Assembly: GCA_035513175.1 (NCBI GenBank)
Contig: DATKCN010000080.1
Span: 1-26,922 of the forward strand
Reading direction: 5' to 3'
Length of the DNA: 26,922 bases
From: DATKCN01 sp035513175
GTDB taxonomy: Bacteria; Chloroflexota; Chloroflexia; Thermomicrobiales; CFX8
This document shows, piece by piece, positions 7,285 through 15,138 of the stretch (positions are counted from its first letter, which is position 1; every line of letters begins with the position of its first letter). Under the pieces are notes generated by a model that saw only the letters and a program-made list of their open reading frames with translations, ran no database searches and was not told where the DNA came from. Position numbers and translations under genes: made by a program.

Positions 7285-7977
7285 GTGCCTGCCAGCGAGA
7301 AACGGAACCTGCCAGCCATCAGGATCGCCCCATCGATACTTAACAGTGATTTGACCCGGATGGCGGAATCGCTCTCGCTGTTGGAGCGGTCTGGCGCGGA
7401 CTTCGTGCACCTCGACGTCATGGATGGCCGCTTCGTGCCCAATATCTCGATCGGCATCCCTGTCGTCGCTTCGATACGACTGGCAACCTCCCTCCCGCTG
7501 GACGTGCATCTGATGATCAAGGAGCCTGAGCGCTACGTCAGCGATTTCGTCAGCGCGGGCGCGGACATTCTCACGATCCACGCCGAAGCAACGCTTCATC
7601 CCCATCGGGTGCTGCAATCAATTCGAGAGTTGGGAGCACGGGCTGGTCTTGCGATCAATCCGGGGACACCCGTCTCAGCCCTGCTGGAGTTGCTGCCGCT
7701 TTGCGATCTTGCGCTGGTCATGAGCGTCAACCCCGGCTTCGGGGGACAGCAATTCATTCCGTCGTCCCTCGGCAGGCTGCGCGCCGTCCGCGCCGAGATC
7801 GACAGCTTGGGGCTCGACACGCTGCTTGAGGTGGACGGCGGCGTCAGCGCGGCAAACGCGGCGCGGGTTGTCGAGGCGGGCGCGAGGGTGCTCGTTGCGG
7901 GCACCGCGGTGTTCAGCGTCGAGGGTGGTCCGGTCGCTGGCGTCGACGCGTTGAGGCGCGCGATTGCCGAGGCGTGA
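7285..7977 (+). CDS. rpe: Ribulose-phosphate 3-epimerase
   Basis: About 230 aa, TIM-barrel enzyme interconverting D-ribulose-5-phosphate and D-xylulose-5-phosphate in the pentose-phosphate pathway. All hallmark segments are visible in order: IAPSILNSDL, FVHLDVMDGRFVPN (catalytic Asp and metal-binding His), LDVHLMIKEPE, MSVNPGFGGQQFI, LLEVDGGVS (second catalytic Asp) and VLVAGTAVF. The start GTG at 7285 is preferred because GGGGAG (7272-7277) sits 7 nt upstream; ATG 7270 would add five residues (MGSRE) but lacks a usable ribosome-binding site. The gene converges on the MFS transporter with 11 bp between stops and no terminator. Confidence 0.95.
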   Translation: MPASEKRNLPAIRIAPSILNSDLTRMAESLSLLERSGADFVHLDVMDGRFVPNISIGIPVVASIRLATSLPLDVHLMIKEPERYVSDFVSAGADILTIHAEATLHPHRVLQSIRELGARAGLAINPGTPVSALLELLPLCDLALVMSVNPGFGGQQFIPSSLGRLRAVRAEIDSLGLDTLLEVDGGVSAANAARVVEAGARVLVAGTAVFSVEGGPVAGVDALRRAIAEA

Positions 7978-7988
7978 TTACTCGCCGG

Positions 7989-9530
7989 TCAGGTCTTTGG
8001 GACCCGCATGCGAGACACGACCGCGATCGACACGGCGCACAGCAGCGCCGCAATCAGAAACGTCTCATGGATGACGTCCAGCGTCAGCGGGATCAGGTTG
8101 GCGGTGAGGTATTCCTGCTGCCGGACGAAGTAGTTGGCGGTCGACTCGCCCGGCATCGGTGAGATGGGCGGCAGATCGCCAACGCGCCGGTTGAGCCGCT
8201 CCAGTCCGAACGCGGTAACTCCAGCCAGCCCGATTGTCATGCCCAGCAGGCGGGCGACGAGCACGAGACCCGAGGCCGCGCCGTAGTCGATGTCGCGAGC
8301 GGCCCGGATCGCCACTTCGCCAATCGGCGCGATGACGACTCCGAGTCCCAGCCCGGCGACGGCGATCGTGGTCGACTGTAGCAGCAGGTCCACCATGGCG
8401 GGCCACATCGCCATCATCAGGAAGCCCGTGCTCGCGGTCACCAGCCCCATCGCGGCGGTCAGGCTGGGCTGGAGCCGGTTCACGAGTCGCCCACCGGTGA
8501 TGGCGCCGACGGTCATCGCAAGCGTGAAGCTGCCGAGCAGGATTGCGGTGTCGATCGACGCTCGCTCCTCGTCAGACAGGACCGCGATCGCCAGGGGAGC
8601 GTTTACCATGGCCACGATCAGGGCAGACCCGACCAGTAGATTCGCCGCGCCTGCCACCTGAAACACGCGCTGCCTGATCAGCGCCAGGGGCAGCACCGGC
8701 CGCTCCGCGCGCCGCTCCAGCAGTACGAATCCAACGAATGCCACCAGCGAAGCCGCCAGAATCTGCCAGCGATAATCGGCCAGCGGATTTGTCGAAGCGC
8801 CAAGTTGGGCCGCTCCCTGGTCGGCGCTCAGACTACCCTCGCCACCCGACGAAAGCGCAAGACAGAACGCCACGAGCGCGAACGTTCCGACGACTGCTGG
8901 CAGTAAGGCGGGCAACTCGACCGGATTGCGCCGTCGCGCGCCGGACCGCGCGGTCAACAATACCGCGGCAGCGATCGCCCCCAGCGGCAGATTGATCCAG
9001 AAGATAGCGCGCCACGAGCCGAATGCCTCAAAGATGAGCGCGCCCCAGACGGGGCCAAGCACCCAGCCGAACGTGTCGACGGCGGCAACCAGCCCGAGCG
9101 TCGCCGCGCGCTGTCGAACCGGGACAACATCGGCTACCAGCGCCATCGAAACGGGGAGCATCGCGCCGCCGCCGAGCCCCTGCAGCGTCCTCCCGGCGAT
9201 GATTGACCCCAATGTGTCAGCGGTCGCGACGACCACCGAACCGACCAGAAAGAGCGCCATTGCGACGGCGAATACGGGGATCCTGCCCGCGAAGTCTGAG
9301 ATGCGGCCGGTAATCGGGACTGTTACGGTGTACGCGACGAGGTACGAGAGCACAATCCAGGAATAGCGATCCGCATCAACGGCGCTGATGCCAAGGTCAA
9401 CTATGACCGTCGGCAGAATCGGCGCGACGACGGTCAGGTCAAGGGCAGCGATGAAGACGACGGATAGTACCGGCAGCAGCAGCCGCAGGCGCGCCTGACT
9501 GGAGTGACGGTCGACAGGTGGTTCGTTCAC
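7989..9530 (-). CDS. MFS transporter, DHA2 (14-TM, EmrB/QacA) type; likely P55-like partner of the upstream lipoprotein
   Basis: 513 aa. Seen: VFIAALDLTVVAPILPTVI (TM1), GRISDFAGRIPVF (motif A after TM2), GRTLQGLGGGAMLPV, and AAVDTFGWVLGPVWGALI (motif C, typical of exporters). A long hydrophilic loop with NRRVGDLPPISPMPGES lies before the last TM, as in 14-TM DHA2 members. The GTG start overlaps the lipoprotein stop (GTGA, 4 bp) with no separate strong ribosome-binding site, indicating translational coupling. In mycobacteria an LprG lipoprotein gene is followed by the DHA2-type transporter P55 (Rv1410c), which together move triacylglycerides and lipoglycans to the outer layer. By analogy this is a lipid exporter; a drug exporter is the alternative. 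Confidence 0.85.
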   Translation of the reverse strand: MNEPPVDRHSSQARLRLLLPVLSVVFIAALDLTVVAPILPTVIVDLGISAVDADRYSWIVLSYLVAYTVTVPITGRISDFAGRIPVFAVAMALFLVGSVVVATADTLGSIIAGRTLQGLGGGAMLPVSMALVADVVPVRQRAATLGLVAAVDTFGWVLGPVWGALIFEAFGSWRAIFWINLPLGAIAAAVLLTARSGARRRNPVELPALLPAVVGTFALVAFCLALSSGGEGSLSADQGAAQLGASTNPLADYRWQILAASLVAFVGFVLLERRAERPVLPLALIRQRVFQVAGAANLLVGSALIVAMVNAPLAIAVLSDEERASIDTAILLGSFTLAMTVGAITGGRLVNRLQPSLTAAMGLVTASTGFLMMAMWPAMVDLLLQSTTIAVAGLGLGVVIAPIGEVAIRAARDIDYGAASGLVLVARLLGMTIGLAGVTAFGLERLNRRVGDLPPISPMPGESTANYFVRQQEYLTANLIPLTLDVIHETFLIAALLCAVSIAVVSRMRVPKT

Positions 9531-10237
9531 ACTGGCGGCGGCTCGATCGTCACCGGGGCGCCGTGATCGTTAAGATCGAGCGTCCAGGTGGCCGGCTCAT
9601 CCCTGACCCCTTCGGGCTCGGCCAGCGTTACGCGATAGATGTGCGCGGTGTCCACGCCGATCCATACCGTTACGCGTATATCCTCGCCCTCGATCGCTCC
9701 AGCGGTGATGTCGCTCACGTCGCTTTCGTCCACCGTCCCCGACACCATATGCGTGGCGACGGAGCCCACGCGCTCGCTGCCGTCCAGGGTCGAGTTCTCC
9801 AGCGCCTCCAGCACCGGTCCAATGCCGGACGTGTCGCTGAACAGAATTGACGGGTCATAGCTGAAGTCGTCCGGAGCCCGCTCCCAGCGCCCCGACACAA
9901 AATTGGTCATGAACATCTCGCCGCCGACCGCGATCAGCGACATGTCGAGCGTGAGCAACGCCACGCTGATGCGGGCTGAGGCGCTCACCGACTCCGGACG
10001 GAGGATGTCGCCATCCGCGGATCGAAGGCGAATAGATTCTGCAGAGTCGAGGTACGCGTCGCCATCGACCTCAAGCACGAAATGGGCGCTTTCGGTGCTA
10101 TCCCATTGTTCGCGAGCTCCACGCAGCACCTCTTCAACTGTCGGTTCCTCTTCCGAGGGATCGCTATCCCTGATGCAACCTGCCAGAATCACCGCAAGCA
10201 GCGGGACGATCAACAACGCCGTCCAGGCTCGGAACAT
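9527..10237 (-). CDS. LppX/LprAFG-family lipoprotein (LprG-like)
   Basis: 236 aa. The signal peptide starts MFRAW, continues with a hydrophobic stretch and ends in a lipobox VILAG-C (Cys21), so it is a secreted, lipid-anchored protein. The mature part shows the family pattern: AHFVLEVDGDAYL, GGEMFMTNFVSGRWE, FSYDPSILFSDTSGIGPVL (the DP..LF....G segment typical of LppX_LprAFG), VATHMVSGTV and a C-terminal VWIGVDTAHIYRVTL. Family members have a half-open beta fold with a lipid-binding cavity. The ATG at 10237 is preferred because AGAGG lies 7 nt upstream; ATG 10252 would add five residues. It is translationally coupled to the MFS gene. The family call is made by eye. Confidence 0.8.
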   Translation of the reverse strand: MFRAWTALLIVPLLAVILAGCIRDSDPSEEEPTVEEVLRGAREQWDSTESAHFVLEVDGDAYLDSAESIRLRSADGDILRPESVSASARISVALLTLDMSLIAVGGEMFMTNFVSGRWERAPDDFSYDPSILFSDTSGIGPVLEALENSTLDGSERVGSVATHMVSGTVDESDVSDITAGAIEGEDIRVTVWIGVDTAHIYRVTLAEPEGVRDEPATWTLDLNDHGAPVTIEPPPV

Positions 10238-10318
10238 GCCAGCGCCTCTCATTCCTCTACAAGTCCCGTTTCTTCGTATTGGTTCAGGACGCCAAGGCGG
10301 AACGAGAAACGGTGTCGT

Positions 10319-10324
10319 ATTATA
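10319..10324 (-). promoter_or_regulatory. Candidate -10 element for the lipoprotein-transporter operon
   Basis: A perfect TATAAT on the minus strand, 82 nt before the lipoprotein start, in the gap shared with the divergent PP2C gene. No recognisable -35 lies at 16-18 bp. The same AT-rich patch reads TATTAT (10318-10323) on the plus strand and might serve the phosphatase. Confidence 0.4.
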
Positions 10325-10423
10325 TGCGGGGGTTCGCAGTATTCATTCCATCCATCATTGGGCCATTGAGCGCCGATCGCTACCGAACGCTTGCATATCG
10401 ATCGACCGAGGAGAATCGTCACC

Positions 10424-11302
10424 GTGGAGGATTTTCGGCTCATCATCGGCGAGGCGACCGATGCCGGTCAGGTCCGCGAGCAGAATGAAGACGCCGTCTA
10501 CCACGACGCGGTCTCCGACGCGTCCAACGATGAGTTAACGCTCATCGCGCTAGCCGACGGCATGGGTGGTTATCAGCGGGGCGAGGTCGCGTCCGAGATG
10601 GCGATCGACGCACTGCGCCAACGATTTGCCGCCGCCGACACCGACGACCTCGTTCTCATGCTTAAACAGGCATTTCGTCACGCAAACGAACGAATATTCG
10701 AGAACGGCTCCGCCGACGGCGAGCACAACATGATGGGGACGACGCTCGTAGCCGGCGTCATCCGCGGGACGAACCTGGCGCTCGGCAATGTCGGGGACAG
10801 CCGCGCGTACCTGGTTCGGGCGATCGCTCTCAACCAGATTACGACCGATCACTCGCTGGTGGCCGAACAGGTCGCGATGGGCGCGATGACACAGGAGGAA
10901 GCGCGCGGCAGCCAGCATCGCAACATCATCACGCGCGCGCTGGGGCACCGGCAGAAGGTCGATGTCGACATATTCGAGTTGACGCTGTTGCCTGGCGACC
11001 GACTGCTGCTGTCGTCTGATGGCCTCCATGACCACATCGGCGACGACGAGGTCGTCGAGCTGATGACGACGTTGCCTCCGGCGGAGGCGGCGAAGCGCAT
11101 GGTGACCCGCGCTATCGAGGAAGGCTCGACCGACAACGTGTCGGCTCTGTGCCTGTGGGCGGCCCCGGTCAGCGTCCTGGAGGCGCAGGACGCGGTTACG
11201 CCGGAAGCTTCATCACGCGTAGCCGCGATGGTCGCCGTCCTGGTGATCATTGGGCTGGCGATCGTCATCGCGATCGTCGGATACATCCTGATCGCGACGT
11301 AG
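10424..11302 (+). CDS. PP2C-family Ser/Thr phosphatase with C-terminal membrane anchor
   Basis: 292 aa. Metal-dependent PPM phosphatase motifs in order: REQNEDAVY (18-26), LADGMGGYQRGE (43-54), MGTTLVAG (104-111), GNVGDSRAYLV (121-131), TDHSLV (141-146), HRNIITRALG (165-174), LLLSSDGLHDHI (194-205) and STDNVSALCL (235-244). The Asp residues binding Mn/Mg are intact. A hydrophobic segment (~267-290) ends two residues before the stop, so it should be tail-anchored with the catalytic domain in the cytosol and no outer domain, unlike mycobacterial PstP. GTG 10424 is chosen for GAGGAG 10 nt upstream. It is the first gene of a tight cluster with the amidohydrolase (1-bp gap) and ruvA. It likely reverses Ser/Thr-kinase signalling; no kinase is in the window. 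Confidence 0.9.
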   Translation: MEDFRLIIGEATDAGQVREQNEDAVYHDAVSDASNDELTLIALADGMGGYQRGEVASEMAIDALRQRFAAADTDDLVLMLKQAFRHANERIFENGSADGEHNMMGTTLVAGVIRGTNLALGNVGDSRAYLVRAIALNQITTDHSLVAEQVAMGAMTQEEARGSQHRNIITRALGHRQKVDVDIFELTLLPGDRLLLSSDGLHDHIGDDEVVELMTTLPPAEAAKRMVTRAIEEGSTDNVSALCLWAAPVSVLEAQDAVTPEASSRVAAMVAVLVIIGLAIVIAIVGYILIAT

Positions 11303-11303
11303 C

Positions 11304-12170
11304 GTGGGCGCGGCTCCCAGGATCATCGACGCGCACACTCACATCTTCCCGCCTGACGTTGTCGCCCGGCGCGACGCCTACCGAGCGCGTGACCCTTGGT
11401 TCGCGCAACTCTACGAAAATCCACGGGCCGCGCTTGCCTCGCCTGACGATCTTCTGGCCAGCATGGATCGCGCTGGCATCGAACGCTCAATCGCCTGTGG
11501 CTTTCCGTGGGCGGACCCCGGCGTCTGCCGCGAGCATAACGAATGGCTGGCGGAGGTTCGCGCAACCTGGCCGGAGCGTATCGACTTCCTCGCGATCGTC
11601 GTCCCGCAGTCGGCGTCAGCCGTCGCGGACGCGGAGCGGGCCTTCGCAGTTGGAGCCGCGGGCATCGGGGAGCTGAATGCCGACGCGCAGCACTTCGACC
11701 TGCGCCATCCCGCGACAGTGACTGACCTGATGGTGTACTGTCGCGAGATGGACAAGCCGGTGATGCTACACGCGTCCGAACCGCTCGGTCACCCGTACCC
11801 GGGCAAGGGACATTCGACGCCGGAGGCGCTGTACACCTGGCTCACCGCGTTTCCTGATCAGCCCGTCGTGCTTGCCCACTGGGGCGGAGGTCTCCCGTTT
11901 TTCGAGCTGCTTCCCGAGGTTCATGCCGTCACTCGCCATGTGGCGTATGACTCCGCCGCCACGACGTTTCTCTACCGTCCTGAAGTGTTCGGCGCCGTGC
12001 TGGCCATCACCGGACCAGAGCGGGTACTGTTTGCGACAGACTATCCGGTACTGAGGCAGGATCGGCTGGCGGCCAGTGTGTCGAAGCTGATTGCCGACAC
12101 ATTCGCGCGCGAACGCGTGCTGTGTGGCAACGCCGAGTCTATCTATGTGGCACGGAGGGCAACCGTTTGA
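11304..12170 (+). CDS. Amidohydrolase-2 family metal-dependent hydrolase
   Basis: 288 aa from a GTG 1 bp after the phosphatase stop. Seen: IIDAHTHIFP (7-16) with the HxH metal pair (His11, His13), VMLHASEP (153-160; His156), VVLAHWGGGLPFFE (188-201; His192) and LFATDYPVLR (242-251; Asp246). Together these form the metal site of ACMSD-type amidohydrolases with a TIM-barrel fold. The substrate cannot be told; relatives are decarboxylases and hydrolases of small organic acids. The last 4 bp overlap ruvA. Position between a phosphatase and a DNA-repair gene says little about its role. Confidence 0.85.
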   Translation: MGAAPRIIDAHTHIFPPDVVARRDAYRARDPWFAQLYENPRAALASPDDLLASMDRAGIERSIACGFPWADPGVCREHNEWLAEVRATWPERIDFLAIVVPQSASAVADAERAFAVGAAGIGELNADAQHFDLRHPATVTDLMVYCREMDKPVMLHASEPLGHPYPGKGHSTPEALYTWLTAFPDQPVVLAHWGGGLPFFELLPEVHAVTRHVAYDSAATTFLYRPEVFGAVLAITGPERVLFATDYPVLRQDRLAASVSKLIADTFARERVLCGNAESIYVARRATV

Positions 12171-12748
12171 TCGCGGGAGTGCGTGGAACGATCGCGACGA
12201 TTGAATCCAATGCCGTGGTCATCGACCTGCACGGCTTCCGCGTGCGGGTCAGCACGTCAACGCGCGTGCTCGCCGGGCTCGGTGGGATCAACGACCCGAT
12301 CGAGCTGGTAACGCATCTCGTCGTGCGGGAGGACGCGCTCGCCCTGTACGGCTTCGTGGATGCCGGCGACCTCGACCTGTTCCTGCTGCTGCTCGGCGTT
12401 ACCGGCGTCGGACCACGCGTTGCGCTGAACGTGCTGTCGTTCGGCGATCAGAGCATGGTGCTTGACGCAATCGCCAACGGAGACGCCAAGCTGCTCGCCA
12501 AGATTCCCGGCATCGGGCAACGCACCGCCGAGCGCATCGTGCTCGACCTGCGGGGCAAGCTGCCTGAGGGCGTCGCCGCGGGGACATCGCCGCGGGACGA
12601 GCCTGACCGCGACGCGATCGAGGCGCTGGAAGCTCTGGGGTACACCAGCATCGAGGCTCGCAACGCGCTGTCAGCGGTGCAACATCGATCGGGGATGACG
12701 GTCGAGGAACGGGTCTTCGCCGCGCTGCAACGCTTGTCCCAATCGTAG
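12167..12748 (+). CDS. ruvA: Holliday junction branch migration protein RuvA
   Basis: 193 aa from a TTG start, close to the family's ~200. RuvA binds four-way junctions as a tetramer and loads the RuvB motor during recombination repair. Seen: N-terminal OB fold (IAGVRGTIATIESNAVVIDL), two helix-hairpin-helix motifs, GVTGVGPRVALNVL (77-90) and KIPGIGQRTAERIV (112-125), then an acidic linker and domain III (ALEALGYTSIEARNALSAV). The TTG is fixed by GGAGGG (12154-12159) 7 nt upstream and by the typical first residues. It overlaps the amidohydrolase stop by 4 bp. ruvB and ruvC are not adjacent, which is less usual. It abuts the convergent hisD with no base between stop codons. Confidence 0.95.
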   Translation: MIAGVRGTIATIESNAVVIDLHGFRVRVSTSTRVLAGLGGINDPIELVTHLVVREDALALYGFVDAGDLDLFLLLLGVTGVGPRVALNVLSFGDQSMVLDAIANGDAKLLAKIPGIGQRTAERIVLDLRGKLPEGVAAGTSPRDEPDRDAIEALEALGYTSIEARNALSAVQHRSGMTVEERVFAALQRLSQS

Positions 12749-14092
12749 TCAGTCAGGCCGCAGCAGCTCGAGGCGGCGTTCGACTGTGGCGGCGTGAGCA
12801 GTAAGCCCCTCGGCATTCGCGATTCGAATCGCCGCCGGACCGACGGCGCGCAGCCCGCGCTCGTTCAGTCCGATCACCGAGATGATCTTCATGAAGTCGC
12901 TAACATTCACCGGCGACGAGAAGCGCGCGGTTCGTCCGGTCGGCATCACGTGGCTCGGACCGGCAGTGTAGTCGCCGATGACCTCCGGCGAATGCTCGCC
13001 GACGAAGATGCCGCCCGCGTGGCGCACTCGGGCCACCCACGTCCACGGATCGCGCAGCAGCAGGCACAGATGCTCCGGCGCGTAGTCGTTGGCGATCTCG
13101 AACGCCACGTCCAGCGACGGAACCACGATGACCGCGCCGCGCGCGGCGAGAGACTCGCTTGCGACGTTGCGCCGCGCCAGGCCGGGCAACTGCCGTTCGA
13201 GTTCCCTCACGACGGCGTGAGTCAGCTCCGCCGATGTCGTCAGCAGAATCGCGCTCGCCATCGCGTCGTGCTCGGCCTGCGCCAGCATGTCGGCCGCGCA
13301 TAGTTCGGCGCTTGCGGAGTCATCGGCGATCAGCATTGTTTCGGTCGGCCCGGGCAGAGCGTCGATCGCCACCTCGCCGTAGACCTGCCGCTTGGCCAAC
13401 ACGACGAAGATGTTGCCAGGTCCAAGGATCTTATCGACGCGAGGAACGGATGCGGTCCCGAACGCCATCGCCGCGATCGCCTGCGCCCCGCCGATCGCGA
13501 ACAGAGCCGACACCCCGGCGATCCGCGCCGCGACGGCGGTGACCGCCGCAACGCGACCGTCGCTTTCGGGCGGTGCGCAGACGACGAGCTCATCGACGCC
13601 CGCCACCCGCGCAGGGATCGCGGTCATCAGGAGCGACGACGGATATGGGGCTGCGCCGCCCGGCGCGTACAGCCCTATCCGTTCAAGCGGTCGCACGATC
13701 TGACCGAGCGCGCCCTCGTCCTGAAAGTCCATCCATGTCCCGATGCGCTGCTTTTCGTGGAACTGTCTGATCCGGCCGGCCGCGAACTCGAGAGCGTCGA
13801 TCACATCCCGGGGGACTCGACCGATAGCCTCGTCGATCTCATGTTCGGGCACCCGTGTGTCATCGAGGTCGACGCCGTCGAACTCGCGAGTATAGTGTTG
13901 GACAGCCACATCCCCACGTGCGCGCACGTCAGCGATGATGCGGCGAGCGACATCGTCGGCGGACAGGTCCTCGCCAAACACGCGCAACACGCCCTCGCGC
14001 ATCCGCGGTGACAACTCGGTGTCACGCATGTTGCGCGATGACGTCACGAACTCCCGACCAGCCGCGGCATCGTGAAACACGCGCGCTACCAC
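12749..14092 (-). CDS. hisD: Histidinol dehydrogenase
   Basis: 447 aa. HisD oxidises L-histidinol to L-histidine in two NAD-dependent steps, the last of the pathway. Seen: RIGLYAPGGAAPYPSSLLM (138-156), GGAQAIAAMAFGT (201-213), KILGPGNIFVVLAKR (221-235) and DALPGPTETMLIAD (244-257). By alignment in mind, zinc ligands are Gln272 and His275 (LAQAEHDA), Asp374 (IGDYTAGPSH) and His433 (GLTAHAATVE); catalytic Glu340-His341 lie in NDYAPEHL. GTG 14092 is chosen because GGGGGAG lies 9 nt upstream; the ORF open to 14137 would overlap hisG more. The real overlap with hisG is 7 bp. It is the last gene of the minus-strand phe-his cluster. Confidence 0.95.
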   Translation of the reverse strand: MVARVFHDAAAGREFVTSSRNMRDTELSPRMREGVLRVFGEDLSADDVARRIIADVRARGDVAVQHYTREFDGVDLDDTRVPEHEIDEAIGRVPRDVIDALEFAAGRIRQFHEKQRIGTWMDFQDEGALGQIVRPLERIGLYAPGGAAPYPSSLLMTAIPARVAGVDELVVCAPPESDGRVAAVTAVAARIAGVSALFAIGGAQAIAAMAFGTASVPRVDKILGPGNIFVVLAKRQVYGEVAIDALPGPTETMLIADDSASAELCAADMLAQAEHDAMASAILLTTSAELTHAVVRELERQLPGLARRNVASESLAARGAVIVVPSLDVAFEIANDYAPEHLCLLLRDPWTWVARVRHAGGIFVGEHSPEVIGDYTAGPSHVMPTGRTARFSSPVNVSDFMKIISVIGLNERGLRAVGPAAIRIANAEGLTAHAATVERRLELLRPD

Positions 14093-15138
14093 GTTCGTCT
14101 GCTCCCCCGACCAGCATTGCCTTCGCCCGCCGCGCACAGCTCCGCGAACGCGCTCGAAGTGGAGTCGAACATGTAGTCCGGCGTGCTGACAGTAATGCCG
14201 CTCGACCCCGCCGCGCGCAGGTGGTCCACGGCAGCCAGCATGCGGTCGCTGGGAACGATCACGCTGACGGAGAACCAGCGCGCTGAACCGGCGTATTTGG
14301 GGAAGACCTGCGATACGGTTGGGCCTGCTTCACCCGCCAGCTCGATGTTCGACACGATGCGCGCCGCGACAGTTTCATGCGAATCACCCGCAACATTGGC
14401 CGTGATCGCCCGATAGCCACGCGAGCGAATCCGCGCCTCACACAACTCGATGAACGTTCTCGCCTGCTCCAGACGCTCGGACGAAGCGAGAACCGCTCGC
14501 ACGTTGGCGATCAGGCACGCCTGAGCCCGCAGGACCACGCCACCCTCAATGACGCGCAGGTGGTTGTCGCGCAGCGTGACGCCCGTTTCGGTGAGGTCGG
14601 CGATCACATCAGCATAGCCCAGCGCCGGCGCGGCTTCCAGTGCACCGTGCGCCGCCGTCAGCGAAAAATAATTGACACCTCCCCGGTAGAGATGGTCAGC
14701 TACCAGCGTCGGAAACTTGGTCGCCACACGCAGCTGGCGACCGCTGCGCTTGAACTCGATCGAGAGCTCGGCCAGGTCATCGATGGTGGTGATGTCGAGC
14801 CACGAATCGGGCACGGCCAGCACGAGCTGACAGCGACGAAAGCCGAGGTCGCGCAGGACGAGGTGCACGTTCGGATCGTCTGCGGCGTGCTCGGCGACGA
14901 GATCGTAGCCGGTAATGCCGATGTCGGCGCTGCCATCGGCGACCTTGTGCACGATGTCCTCGGGCCGCTGGAACAGCACCTCGGCGGCCGGAATCTGGGA
15001 GACGCGGCCGACATACTGACGCGGGTTAGGCCGCCAGACAGAGAGGCCCGCGCTGTCGAGGAAGCGCGAGGTCGACTCCTCGTAGGCGCCCTTGCTGGTG
15101 AGCGCCACGCGCAGGTGGTCGCCGCCACGGTTGCTCAT
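14086..15138 (-). CDS. hisG: ATP phosphoribosyltransferase, long form
   Basis: 350 aa. HisG condenses ATP with PRPP, the first and feedback-controlled step of histidine synthesis. Seen: LRVALTSKGAYEE (9-21), the VLFQRPEDIVHKVADGSADIGITGYD stretch (54-79), LRVATKFPTLVADHL (136-150) and the PRPP-binding signature GYADVIADLTETGVTLRDN (174-192). Residues ~245-335 (ETVAARIV, ARWFSVSVIVPSDRMLAAVDHLRAAG) match the ACT-like regulatory domain found only in long-form HisG. Long forms normally work without HisZ, which makes the neighbouring HisRS-like gene notable. The ATG overlaps that gene's stop by 4 bp (ATGA). The tail beyond ~335 looks disordered. Confidence 0.93.
   Translation of the reverse strand: MSNRGGDHLRVALTSKGAYEESTSRFLDSAGLSVWRPNPRQYVGRVSQIPAAEVLFQRPEDIVHKVADGSADIGITGYDLVAEHAADDPNVHLVLRDLGFRRCQLVLAVPDSWLDITTIDDLAELSIEFKRSGRQLRVATKFPTLVADHLYRGGVNYFSLTAAHGALEAAPALGYADVIADLTETGVTLRDNHLRVIEGGVVLRAQACLIANVRAVLASSERLEQARTFIELCEARIRSRGYRAITANVAGDSHETVAARIVSNIELAGEAGPTVSQVFPKYAGSARWFSVSVIVPSDRMLAAVDHLRAAGSSGITVSTPDYMFDSTSSAFAELCAAGEGNAGRGSRRTW

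Noticed and set aside
7099..7617. In-frame N-terminal extension of the minus-strand membrane protein to 471 aa
   Set aside because: It runs antisense through the start of rpe, is rich in Arg/His/Asp without membrane character, and lacks a ribosome-binding site. It is open frame by GC bias.
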